From: Betaproteobacteria bacterium | GTDB lineage: Bacteria > Pseudomonadota > Gammaproteobacteria > Burkholderiales > SG8-41 | Assembly (NCBI GenBank): GCA_021414185.1 | Contig: JAIOOZ010000362.1 | Coordinates: 1 to 6,991, forward strand | Length of the DNA stretch: 6,991 nucleotides | Direction: 5' to 3' | Part shown: piece by piece, positions 1 through 6,395 of the stretch | How the letters are laid out: every line of letters starts with the position of its first letter | How positions within the stretch are numbered: the first letter of the stretch is position 1 | Notes under the pieces: generated by a model | Told to the model about the DNA's origin: nothing | The model's database searches: none | What the model saw: the letters and a program-made list of their open reading frames with translations, nothing else | Made by a program: the position numbers and the translations under genes

Positions 1-669
1 CACCGTTACGTCCGGCTGGTAAGGCCATTTGCCGAACGGCCGCTTGCGACGGTCGATGAAAGCGGTGCGCATGCCGGCGGCTTTCGCGCCTATGCAGTCG
101 AACGCGTGGTTCGCGACAAACAATATCTGCTCCGGCGCTAAACCCACAATTTCCGCCGCCTTCGTGTACGTGGCCCGGTGCGGCTTGAACGCCTTCGCGG
201 TCGCCACCGAAATGATGTGATCGAACGCGATGCCGTGGAACGGCCGCGCGGCCTCCAGCATATCGGGGTCGCCGTTGGACAGCACTGCCAGCTTGTAATG
301 CTTGTGCAGAACCGCCATGCCGGCGGGCACGTCGGGAAAACATTTTAGCTTTTCAATTTGCGCGACGAGATAGCTGACTTCTTCGTCGGTGTGCGCGATG
401 CCCGCGCGTTCCAGCGTGTAATCGACGGAGATTTCGCCGATGCGGCGGTAGGTAATGTGCTCGCGCTCAAGCAGCGCGTCTATCATCGAGTTCTCGAAAT
501 GCGTGCGTCGCCACCACGTGACGAACGCGTCCGGCCGGCCGCTCCAGCCTTTGCTTTTGAGAAAAGGCGTCGCCACTTCGATCAATCCACCCTGCATGTC
601 GACGACAGTGCCGTACTGGTCGAACATCAGGAGCTTGGTGTTGCTGCGTAATTCTTCGATGGTTGTCAT
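1..669 (-). CDS. HAD-superfamily hydrolase, haloacid dehalogenase type II family, C-terminus cut by the window edge
   Basis: Minus-strand translation from the ATG at 669 gives 223 residues with no stop to the left edge. Family members are about 220-240 residues, so little is missing. HAD motif I is MFDQYGTVVD with nucleophile D17 and T21; motif II is LSNGDPDML (S131, N132); motif III is FKPHRATY (K162, Y168); motif IV is FVANHAFDCIGAKAAGM (H188, D191). WWRRTHFE (52-59) supplies an Arg where L-DEX enzymes have their substrate-binding Arg. The K-to-Y and H-to-D spacings match the L-2-haloacid dehalogenase core, but L-DEX has Ser and Asn where this protein has A186 and H188. The family replaces halogen by hydroxyl through an aspartyl ester, in the cytoplasm. 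Other HAD activities such as phosphatase cannot be excluded. The start lies 4 bases after the stop of the permease gene, with no clear ribosome-binding site, so it belongs to the same operon. Confidence 0.85.
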   Translation of the reverse strand, partial: MTTIEELRSNTKLLMFDQYGTVVDMQGGLIEVATPFLKSKGWSGRPDAFVTWWRRTHFENSMIDALLEREHITYRRIGEISVDYTLERAGIAHTDEEVSYLVAQIEKLKCFPDVPAGMAVLHKHYKLAVLSNGDPDMLEAARPFHGIAFDHIISVATAKAFKPHRATYTKAAEIVGLAPEQILFVANHAFDCIGAKAAGMRTAFIDRRKRPFGKWPYQPDVTV

Positions 670-673
670 CAGA

Positions 674-1567
674 TCAAATCTTTATTTTTGGATCCAGCCA
701 GTCACGCAGGCTGTCACCGAACAGGTTAAATGCGAATACCGCGAGACTGATCGCGAGGCCCGGGAAGATGATCATCCACGGCGCCTGCTGGTAAAAATCC
801 GCCGCCGCGCCCGACAGCATGAGGCCCCATGACGCAGTCGGTTCGGTCACACCGAGCCCGAGGAACGACAGCGACGCCTCCGACAGAATGGCTTGCGCGA
901 CGTACGCAGTCAGCATGATGAGATAAGGTGCGACCACGTTCGGCACCATATGGCGGAAAATGATGCGCGTATTGGTAAAACCCGCTGCGCGCGCCGCATC
1001 GATATAAGGCAGTTCGCGGATCGCCAGCGCGGATGCGCGCACCACGCGGCCGACCCGCGGCACCATCGGAATGCTGATGGCGATGATGAGATTGACGTCA
1101 ACGCCGAACACCAGGTTCTGGCCCAGCATGGCGACCACGGTGAGCGCCAGCACGATGATGGGAAACGACAGCAGGATGTCCATCGCGCCCTGGATAATCA
1201 TGTCTATCTTGCCGCCGAAGTACGCCGACACCACACCGATTACGGCACCCGCGGTGGAGCCGACAAAAGACGCCAGGAAGCCGACGGCGAGCGCCGTGCG
1301 AGCGCCGTAGATGACGCGCGTCATCACGTCGCGGCCAAACGAGTCCGTGCCCATCCAGTGCTGCCACGATGGCGCCGCGAGCATGCTTTCGTAATCGACC
1401 GCCAGTGGATCGTACGGCGTGACCCAAGGCGCAAAAATAGCCGCGAGCGCCATGATGACGATGGATACGAGACCGGCCGCACCCAGCGGCTGGTGCAGAA
1501 TGAACTGCACGACCGGATGGCGGCGCGCGGGCAGCTTGTAAGTAAGAACGGCGGTGACAGCGGACAT
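674..1567 (-). CDS. ABC transporter permease, DppC/OppC/GsiD-like
   Basis: A 297-residue partner permease. The N-terminal region (about 10-55) matches the OppC_N type with a first membrane span near 28-50. The family signature HWMGTDSFGRDVMTRVIYGAR lies at 70-90. Further hydrophobic segments are near 92-118, 126-148, 158-172, 213-235 and 262-284. The EAA loop at about 184-212 (ELPYIDAARAAGFTNTRIIFRHMVPN) would contact the fused ATPase. The end SLRDWLDPKIKI is typical. The start codon lies one base after the TGA of the first permease and has no clear ribosome-binding site, so it is probably translated by re-initiation, which would keep the two permeases equimolar. Confidence 0.95.
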   Translation of the reverse strand: MSAVTAVLTYKLPARRHPVVQFILHQPLGAAGLVSIVIMALAAIFAPWVTPYDPLAVDYESMLAAPSWQHWMGTDSFGRDVMTRVIYGARTALAVGFLASFVGSTAGAVIGVVSAYFGGKIDMIIQGAMDILLSFPIIVLALTVVAMLGQNLVFGVDVNLIIAISIPMVPRVGRVVRASALAIRELPYIDAARAAGFTNTRIIFRHMVPNVVAPYLIMLTAYVAQAILSEASLSFLGLGVTEPTASWGLMLSGAAADFYQQAPWMIIFPGLAISLAVFAFNLFGDSLRDWLDPKIKI

Positions 1568-1568
1568 G

Positions 1569-2516
1569 TCAGCGGTAGCGGATGCGCGGATCGAATACCG
1601 CGTACAACATGTCGATGATGAAATTCACCAATACGAACACGACCGACACCAGCAGCACCAGCGCCTGCAACAATGTGTAGTCGCCGCGCGAAATTGCCTG
1701 CACGAACAATTTGCCGATACCGTTCAGATTGAACACCTGCTCGGTCACCACCAGGCCGCCGATCAGGAATGCGAACTCGAGGCCGATTACGGTGATCACC
1801 GGCAGCAGCGCGTTGCGCAGTGCGTGGCGCGAAATCACCAGCCGCTCATAAACACCTTTGGCGCGCGCCGTGCGGATATAGTCCTCCTGCAGCACTTCGA
1901 GGATGCTTGAACGCATCATGCGCGTCGACACTGCCGAATAACGGTAGCCCACCGCGAGCGCCGGCCAGATGAGCTGCAGGAGGTTGGCTTTCGGGTCCTG
2001 CATGAACGGCGTGAACGTGAGGGGCGGGATCCACGAGAACATCGTCAGGAGGCCCAGTATGATGATCATGCCGAGCCAGAACGATGGCACCGCGAGCCCC
2101 GCAATCGAGAACACGCGTATGGTGTGGTCTATCCAGCTGTCCTTGAATACGGCGGACAGCGTGCCCAACGGCAATGCCAATGCGACCGCCAGTATGGTGG
2201 CGAGTATCGCGACTTCGAGCGACAACTCCAGCCGGATCGCAATCTCATGCAGGACGGGCTTGCCGGTCCAGATCGAATAGCCGAAATCGCCGGTGAGCGC
2301 GCTGCCCAGCCACTTCACGAACTGGATATAGATCGGCTGATCGAGGCCGAGCCGCGCGCGCTCTTCTTCGATGACCTGCTTGGATACGTTCGCACCGTCC
2401 ATCATCATCTGCACCGGATCGCCCGGCATCAGGCGCAGCATGAAAAATACGAGGATCGCGACGCCCAGGAGCGTCGGTATCATCAGCAGCGCGCGATTGA
2501 TCAGGTAACGAAGCAT
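1569..2516 (-). CDS. ABC transporter permease, DppB/OppB/GsiC-like
   Basis: A 315-residue inner-membrane protein, one half of the translocation channel. It starts with the family-typical MLRYLINRALLMIPTLLGV. By eye, hydrophobic segments lie near 9-30, 100-122, 134-160, 180-196, 236-260 and 281-305, fitting six membrane spans. The large periplasmic region after span 1 holds MPGDP (30-34) and LGLDQPIYIQFVKWL (56-70). The cytoplasmic EAA loop that docks on the ATPase is at about 205-235 (EDYIRTARAKGVYERLVISRHALRNALLP), and the chain ends in the usual FDPRIRYR. No Shine-Dalgarno is visible: the 27 bases upstream of the start are C- and A-rich and are mostly the 3' arm of the hairpin. Translation may be weak or depend on the upstream gene. 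The stop is 1 base before the next start. Confidence 0.95.
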   Translation of the reverse strand: MLRYLINRALLMIPTLLGVAILVFFMLRLMPGDPVQMMMDGANVSKQVIEEERARLGLDQPIYIQFVKWLGSALTGDFGYSIWTGKPVLHEIAIRLELSLEVAILATILAVALALPLGTLSAVFKDSWIDHTIRVFSIAGLAVPSFWLGMIIILGLLTMFSWIPPLTFTPFMQDPKANLLQLIWPALAVGYRYSAVSTRMMRSSILEVLQEDYIRTARAKGVYERLVISRHALRNALLPVITVIGLEFAFLIGGLVVTEQVFNLNGIGKLFVQAISRGDYTLLQALVLLVSVVFVLVNFIIDMLYAVFDPRIRYR

Positions 2517-2525
2517 GTTTTGAGT

Positions 2526-2578
2526 GAGGCGTTAGGCGTGAGGACGAAAGACTTTTCGCGCCTCTCGCCTCTCGCCTC
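2526..2578 (-). repeat. Intergenic heptad-repeat hairpin (locus A) between binding protein and permease
   Basis: GAGGCGTTAGGCGTGAGG (2526-2543) pairs with 2561-2578 at 15 of 18 positions. Inside it, CGAAA-GACT-TTTCG (2545-2558) is a perfect 5-bp stem with a 4-base loop, so nearly the whole gap folds into one long hairpin. The right arm is part of a heptad array with three exact CTCGCCT units (2564-2584) and imperfect units on each side (2557-2563, 2585-2591). An alternative pairing joins GACGAAAG (2543-2550) with CTTTCGTC (2583-2590). No T-run follows, so it is not a standard terminator. In other importer operons such intergenic stem-loops protect the 3' end of the binding-protein message and so raise its level over the permeases; this role is inferred here. 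Confidence 0.75.
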
Positions 2579-2599
2579 TCGCCTTTCGTCTTGCGGCTG

Positions 2600-4177
2600 C
2601 TACTGCAGCCACACGTCGGCGAGGTCCTGCCCGACGTAATGCGATGGTGTGATGTGCCAGCCCTTGAGTTTCTGGTTGAGCACGATGATGCGGTGCCACC
2701 AGATCGTCGGGATCGTGTACGACTGCTCCAGCGCGCGCTTCTCGAACTCGCGCAGCAGCGCGATGCGCTTCTTCTTGTCGAGTTCGCCCGACTGCTTGTC
2801 GTAGAGGTCGTCGAGCACGCGGTCGGTCTGCCCGGCATAGTTGATCGCCGATTTGTCATGCGACAAAAACTTCTGCAATTGCAGGTTAGGCTCGTCCATG
2901 TAGTCGCAGTTGAAGTCCAGCGCGGCATCGAATGTCGCATTGTCTTTTTGCTGCGCGGCGAGATAGAGCTTGGTTTCGAGCTGTTCGTGCTTGACGTTGA
3001 CGCCGAGCTGGCGCCACTGATCGATCAGGAATACGCCCACCGGCGTGTACGGCATCGCCACATTGCGGTTGGTCAGCGTGAACGTAAGGTTGGACTGGCC
3101 GGCGTCAGCCAGCAGCTTTTTTGCCTCGACGCGCGACGCGTTGATGTCTCTCGAGAAACCGGGCAGTTTCAGCAATTCGGCCTCCGGCGTGGCCAGATCG
3201 TAACCCGGGCGCAGCAGGCCGCCGACGTGGCGCACCAGCGCGATTTTCTGCAGCGCCTGCGCACCGCCCCAGCGGTCGATGCCGAGCGACAGCGCTTTTC
3301 TGACACGCTGGTCGTCGAACGGTTTTTTGCGGGTGTTGAACGTCACCACCAGGCTGCATACCCACGGCGACTCCTGCACCACCGCCTTGTCGCCCAGCGT
3401 TTTGACGATACGATCGCGGTCGGCGGGCGAATGGCCGCGGAACTCGGCCATGATTTCACCTGCCGAAAGCGCATTGACCATGGGCGCGCCGGCGATGAAC
3501 AGCGCCAGAAAACCGTTCAGATAAGGTTTACCTTTCTCGAAATAACCATCGAAGCGGCGCCCGCTCCAGTGCGAACCGGCAACGTGCTCGACGAACGTGA
3601 ACGGCCCGGTACCCATAATGTTGCGCGCGGGCCAGTTCGGATCGATTTTGAGTTTCGCCGCGCTGTAGATGCAGTCCCACGGGCTGGCGAAATTGGACAA
3701 CATGGAAGCGTTGGGCTTTTTCAGCTTGAACACCACTGTCAGCGGATCGGGCGTGTCGATCGTAGCAATGTCGGCGTACCCTTCTTCGCGCAGCGACAGC
3801 ACGCCTTTTGGCGGCTTGCGGATGCGGTCGTAGGTCGCCTTGATGTCTTCCGATGAGAGTATCGAGCCGTCGTGGAACTTCACGCCTTTTTTCAATTTGA
3901 ACGTGTAAGTGAGGCCGTCTTTGGCGACCGTCCACGACTCCGCGACGTCGCCGACGATTTTCGGATACTGCGCGGTATCGAACTTGAGCAGCGTCGAATA
4001 ATGCGGGCGCACCGGGTGGATGAATGCGAACGAAGACTGCGCGTGGCAATCGTAGTTGGGCGGCTCGGCGCCGACCGCGAACTTGAGCAGGCCGCCGGAC
4101 ACCGGTGTTTCCGCGGCCGCGCACGTAAGCGCGAACAAAGCCGCCGCGCAGCCCATCAGCAAACGTATCGTCTTCAT
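2600..4177 (-). CDS. Periplasmic solute-binding protein, family 5 (peptide/nickel/glutathione type)
   Basis: The 525-residue product binds the substrate in the periplasm and delivers it to the two permeases. Residues 1-22 are a signal peptide (MKTIRLL, a hydrophobic core, then AAA before Glu23), suggesting signal peptidase I cleavage; the LTC at 17-19 is a poor lipobox. The SBP_bac_5 hallmark is clear at 82-119 (WTVAKDGLTYTFKLKKGVKFHDG, then SSEDIKATYDRI). FNCDYMDEP at 422-430 resembles the segment of OppA-type proteins in which an Asp contacts the ligand amino group (D425 here), hinting at an amine- or peptide-like ligand; this is a by-eye alignment. The length is usual for the family. It lies 28 bp after the ATPase gene and 83 bp before the permease genes, with a hairpin in that gap. 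The ligand is unknown: peptides, glutathione, opines or other small molecules are all possible. Confidence 0.93.
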   Translation of the reverse strand: MKTIRLLMGCAAALFALTCAAAETPVSGGLLKFAVGAEPPNYDCHAQSSFAFIHPVRPHYSTLLKFDTAQYPKIVGDVAESWTVAKDGLTYTFKLKKGVKFHDGSILSSEDIKATYDRIRKPPKGVLSLREEGYADIATIDTPDPLTVVFKLKKPNASMLSNFASPWDCIYSAAKLKIDPNWPARNIMGTGPFTFVEHVAGSHWSGRRFDGYFEKGKPYLNGFLALFIAGAPMVNALSAGEIMAEFRGHSPADRDRIVKTLGDKAVVQESPWVCSLVVTFNTRKKPFDDQRVRKALSLGIDRWGGAQALQKIALVRHVGGLLRPGYDLATPEAELLKLPGFSRDINASRVEAKKLLADAGQSNLTFTLTNRNVAMPYTPVGVFLIDQWRQLGVNVKHEQLETKLYLAAQQKDNATFDAALDFNCDYMDEPNLQLQKFLSHDKSAINYAGQTDRVLDDLYDKQSGELDKKKRIALLREFEKRALEQSYTIPTIWWHRIIVLNQKLKGWHITPSHYVGQDLADVWLQ

Positions 4178-4184
4178 CTTGATT

Positions 4185-4191
4185 CTCCTCC
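4185..4191 (-). promoter_or_regulatory. Strong Shine-Dalgarno deciding the binding-protein start
   Basis: GGAGGAG on the minus strand lies 7 bases before the ATG at 4177. It fixes that Met, which starts a classical signal peptide, as the start, rather than the in-frame Met at 4228, which would lie inside the ATPase gene and place a basic stretch ahead of the signal sequence. It is the strongest ribosome-binding site in the window, as expected for an abundant periplasmic protein. Confidence 0.85.
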
Positions 4192-4205
4192 AGCGTATTT
4201 GAATA

Positions 4206-6281
4206 CTACAATTTGATGCACGCGGCAAAATGGCCGGGCTTTGTTTCGCGCAGCTCCGGCACTGCCGCCTTGCATTCCTCGCTTGCGAGCGGGCAGCGTG
4301 TGTGAAAAACGCAGCCGCGCGGCGGATTCAGCGGACTCGGCACTTCGCCGGAAAGCACGTGATACTCGCGCTTCGCTTCGAGCGCCGGATCGGGAATCGG
4401 CACCGCATCGAGCAGCGCCTTAGTGTAGGGATGCAGGGGGTCGCTGTAAAGCGCGTCGCGGTCGGCGATTTCCATCACCTTGCCGAGATACATCACGATC
4501 ACGCGGTCTGAGATATGACGCACCACTGCAAGATCGTGCGCGATGAACAGGTAGGTGAGCTTGAACTCGCGCTGCAGGTCTTCGAGCAGATTCATGATCT
4601 GCGCCTGGATCGAGACGTCGAGCGCCGACACCGGCTCGTCGCACACGATGACCGACGGCTGCATCGCCAGCGCGCGCGCGATACCGACACGCTGGCGCTG
4701 GCCGCCAGACAACTCGTGCGGGTAACGCTCGGCCATGTAGTCGTAGAGTCCGACTTGCGTGAGGAGTTCCGCCACCTTGCGGTCCGCCGCTTTGCGGTCG
4801 AGCTGCAGGCGGTAAACCAGCATCGGCTCCGCGATGATCTGGCCTATGGTCATGCGCGGATTGAGCGAGCTGTACGGATCCTGGAATATTACCTGCACCT
4901 GGCGGCGGTAGAGCTTCAGCTGATCGCCATCGGCGCGCGTCACATCCGCGCCGTCGAAGATTATCTGCCCCGACGTCGGGGTTTCGAGACGCAGCAGCGT
5001 GCGGCCGACCGTGGTTTTGCCACAACCGGATTCGCCGACCAGGCCCACTGTTTCGCCGCGCCGGATTTCGAACGACAAGCCATCGACCGCGCGCACTTCA
5101 GATTTCGTGCTCTTCAAAAGCTGCATGCCCGCGCCTACGGCAAAGTACGTACGCAAATCGCGCACTCTTAACAGCGGTTCGCCGTCAGCAATAAGTTTGG
5201 GAGCCGGCGGCTGCGGGTTCGCACTTTGCAGGCCGAGGCCAACCGCGCCGACTTTTGCCATTTCCGCGCCGCGCACGCACGCCGTCCAGTGCGCGGACTC
5301 GACCTCGAGCAACGGTGGCGCGGCGGCAGTGCAGGCCAAAAGCTGCGCGGGGCAGCGTTGTGCGAAGCGGCAACCGACCGGAGGATCCAGCAAATTCGGC
5401 GGCATGCCGTCGATGGTTTCAAGCTTGCGCCCGCGCGGCTGATCGAGCCGCGGCACCGAGCGCAACAGCCCCGCCGTATACGGATGCAAAGGTTTGCGGA
5501 AAATTTCGCGTGCCGCTCCCTGCTCGGCGATGCGCGCGGAATACATGACGTTGACGCGGTCCGCGTAACGCGCGACCACCCCAAGGTTGTGCGTGATGAT
5601 GACGAGCGCTATCCCCAGTTCGCGCGACAGGTCTTTCATCAGCTTCAGGATCTGCGCCTGTATGGTCACGTCGAGCGCGGTGGTCGGCTCGTCCGCGATC
5701 AGCAGTTTCGGATTGCACGAAAGCCCTATCGCTATCATCACGCGCTGGCGCATGCCGCCCGAAAACTGGTGCGGATACTGGTCAAGCCGGCGGTCGGGGT
5801 CGGGAATACCGACCATCTTCAGCAGGTCGAGCGCGCGGGCGCGCGCCGCCGTTTCGTCCATGCCGAGATGGATCATCAGCGGTTCCATGATCTGGAACCC
5901 GATGGTCAGCACCGGGTTCAGCGACGTCATCGGCTCCTGGAAGATCATCGCGATATCGCGGCCGCGAATCTCGCGCATTTCGTCTTCGGTAAGCTTGAGA
6001 AGATCGCGCCCCTGGAACAAGACGCGGCCGCCGACGATACGGCCCGCCGGCTTGGCCAGCAGCCGCATGATGGCGAGCGACGAAACGGATTTGCCGCAGC
6101 CAGATTCGCCGACGAGGGCGACGACTTCGCCGGCTTTGACCTTATAGGAGATGCCTTCGACCGCGCGCACCACGCCGCGCGTGGTCACGAAGTGGACGTG
6201 CAGATCCTCGACCTCCAGCAGCCATGGGTTGGCGGCAGGACTCGCGTCGGCTCCTCCGGGGGATTGCAGCACTGCGCTCAT
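4206..6281 (-). CDS. Fused dipeptide/oligopeptide-type ABC transporter ATPase (DppD-DppF/GsiA-like)
   Basis: Two complete nucleotide-binding domains in one 691-residue chain, which energises import through the two permeases downstream at the inner membrane. Domain 1: Walker A GESGCGKS 58-65, Q-loop Q115, signature FSGGM 173-177, Walker B LLIADEP 193-199, H-loop H231. Domain 2: Walker A GESGCGKT 416-423, Q-loop Q467, signature LSGGQ 524-528, Walker B VIVCDEP 544-550, H-loop H582. All catalytic motifs are intact in both halves. Each half ends in the oligopeptide-family C-terminal region (HPYT) and carries four cysteines with identical CX5CX6CX17C spacing (304/310/317/335 and 657/663/670/688). 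About 30 residues of Pro/Ala-rich linker join the halves. The start is supported by AGAAGG (6295 to 6290) 8 bases upstream. E. coli GsiA is a similar fused protein and also heads its operon. The transported substrate is not shown by the ATPase. Confidence 0.95.
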   Translation of the reverse strand: MSAVLQSPGGADASPAANPWLLEVEDLHVHFVTTRGVVRAVEGISYKVKAGEVVALVGESGCGKSVSSLAIMRLLAKPAGRIVGGRVLFQGRDLLKLTEDEMREIRGRDIAMIFQEPMTSLNPVLTIGFQIMEPLMIHLGMDETAARARALDLLKMVGIPDPDRRLDQYPHQFSGGMRQRVMIAIGLSCNPKLLIADEPTTALDVTIQAQILKLMKDLSRELGIALVIITHNLGVVARYADRVNVMYSARIAEQGAAREIFRKPLHPYTAGLLRSVPRLDQPRGRKLETIDGMPPNLLDPPVGCRFAQRCPAQLLACTAAAPPLLEVESAHWTACVRGAEMAKVGAVGLGLQSANPQPPAPKLIADGEPLLRVRDLRTYFAVGAGMQLLKSTKSEVRAVDGLSFEIRRGETVGLVGESGCGKTTVGRTLLRLETPTSGQIIFDGADVTRADGDQLKLYRRQVQVIFQDPYSSLNPRMTIGQIIAEPMLVYRLQLDRKAADRKVAELLTQVGLYDYMAERYPHELSGGQRQRVGIARALAMQPSVIVCDEPVSALDVSIQAQIMNLLEDLQREFKLTYLFIAHDLAVVRHISDRVIVMYLGKVMEIADRDALYSDPLHPYTKALLDAVPIPDPALEAKREYHVLSGEVPSPLNPPRGCVFHTRCPLASEECKAAVPELRETKPGHFAACIKL

Positions 6282-6310
6282 GGGCGCGGCCTTCTTCAGG
6301 GCAAAGTTTG

Positions 6311-6332
6311 CGCAGGCTATTGACTACCTGCG
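6311..6332. promoter_or_regulatory. Inverted repeat CGCAGG-N10-CCTGCG across the candidate -10 and spacer
   Basis: CGCAGG at 6311-6316 and its exact reverse complement CCTGCG at 6327-6332 are 10 bases apart, so the half-site centres are 16 bases apart. It spans the -10 and spacer of the proposed promoter. It could be a second operator for a dimeric repressor, but a 6-bp inverted pair in GC-rich DNA can arise by chance. Confidence 0.3.
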
Positions 6333-6342
6333 GGACTGTCAA
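6314..6342 (-). promoter_or_regulatory. Candidate sigma-70 promoter of the transporter operon
   Basis: On the minus strand a perfect -35 hexamer TTGACA (6342 to 6337) is followed after exactly 17 bases by TAGCCT (6319 to 6314), a weak -10 with the key T, A and final T. Transcription would start near 6307, leaving a leader of about 25 bases before the ATPase start at 6281. It lies in the only sizeable gap upstream of the operon. The perfect -35 and spacing support it; the poor -10 suggests activator dependence or a chance match. Confidence 0.4.
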
Positions 6343-6350
6343 GCGCTTGA
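6339..6350. promoter_or_regulatory. 12-bp perfect palindrome TCAAGCGCTTGA overlapping the candidate -35
   Basis: TCAAGCGCTTGA is its own reverse complement and covers most of the proposed -35 hexamer, a position where a bound dimeric regulator would block RNA polymerase. The GCGCTT at 6343-6348 could instead pair with AAGCGC at 6359-6364 across a 10-base loop, so an RNA stem-loop after the FeS gene is an alternative. No T-run follows on the minus strand, so it does not look like an intrinsic terminator. Confidence 0.35.
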
Positions 6351-6360
6351 GTCAAGAAAA

Positions 6361-6395
6361 GCGCCTCTCACCTCTCGCCTTTCGCCCCTCGCCTC
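6361..6395 (-). repeat. Heptad repeat tract (locus B) overlapping the stop of the FeS gene
   Basis: On the plus strand five consecutive 7-base units can be read: GCGCCTC, TCACCTC, TCGCCTT, TCGCCCC, TCGCCTC. On the transcribed strand this is a purine-rich run of GAGGCGA-like units. It overlaps the last bases of the FeS gene. It is closely related to the tract at 2557-2591: both contain GCGCCTCTC, then CCTCTCGCC, then TTTCG, but this copy has one heptad fewer and A for G at one position. No long opposing arm is seen here, unlike locus A. Confidence 0.7.

Noticed and set aside
893..1618. Plus-strand open frame opposite the second permease
   Set aside because: Its composition (Arg, His, Asp rich, no hydrophobic core) is that of the complement of a membrane-protein gene.
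2591..3856. Long open frame on the plus strand, opposite the binding-protein gene
   Set aside because: It mirrors a clear SBP_bac_5 gene. Its product is rich in Arg, His, Gln and Val with no recognisable domain, as expected for an antisense frame in GC-rich DNA.
4195..4206. Inverted repeat GTATT-TG-AATAC between the ATPase and binding-protein genes
   Set aside because: The arms are 5 bp and AT-rich, overlap a stop codon, and have no following T-run; it is too short to claim as a terminator or operator.
4178..4228. Upstream in-frame Met as start of the binding protein
   Set aside because: It would lie inside the ATPase gene and add 17 polar, basic residues before the signal peptide. The Met at 4177 has a strong Shine-Dalgarno 7 bases away.
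6301..6311. Inverted repeat GCAAA-G-TTTGC just upstream of the ATPase start
   Set aside because: It has 5-bp arms with a one-base centre, too short to form an RNA hairpin and likely to occur by chance.
5226..6323. Long open frame on the plus strand, opposite the fused ATPase
   Set aside because: It is antisense to a gene with two complete sets of ATPase motifs, and its His/Arg-rich product shows no domain.
6361..6395. CRISPR-like array
   Set aside because: The units are 7 bases and directly adjacent with no spacers, so this is a simple tandem repeat.
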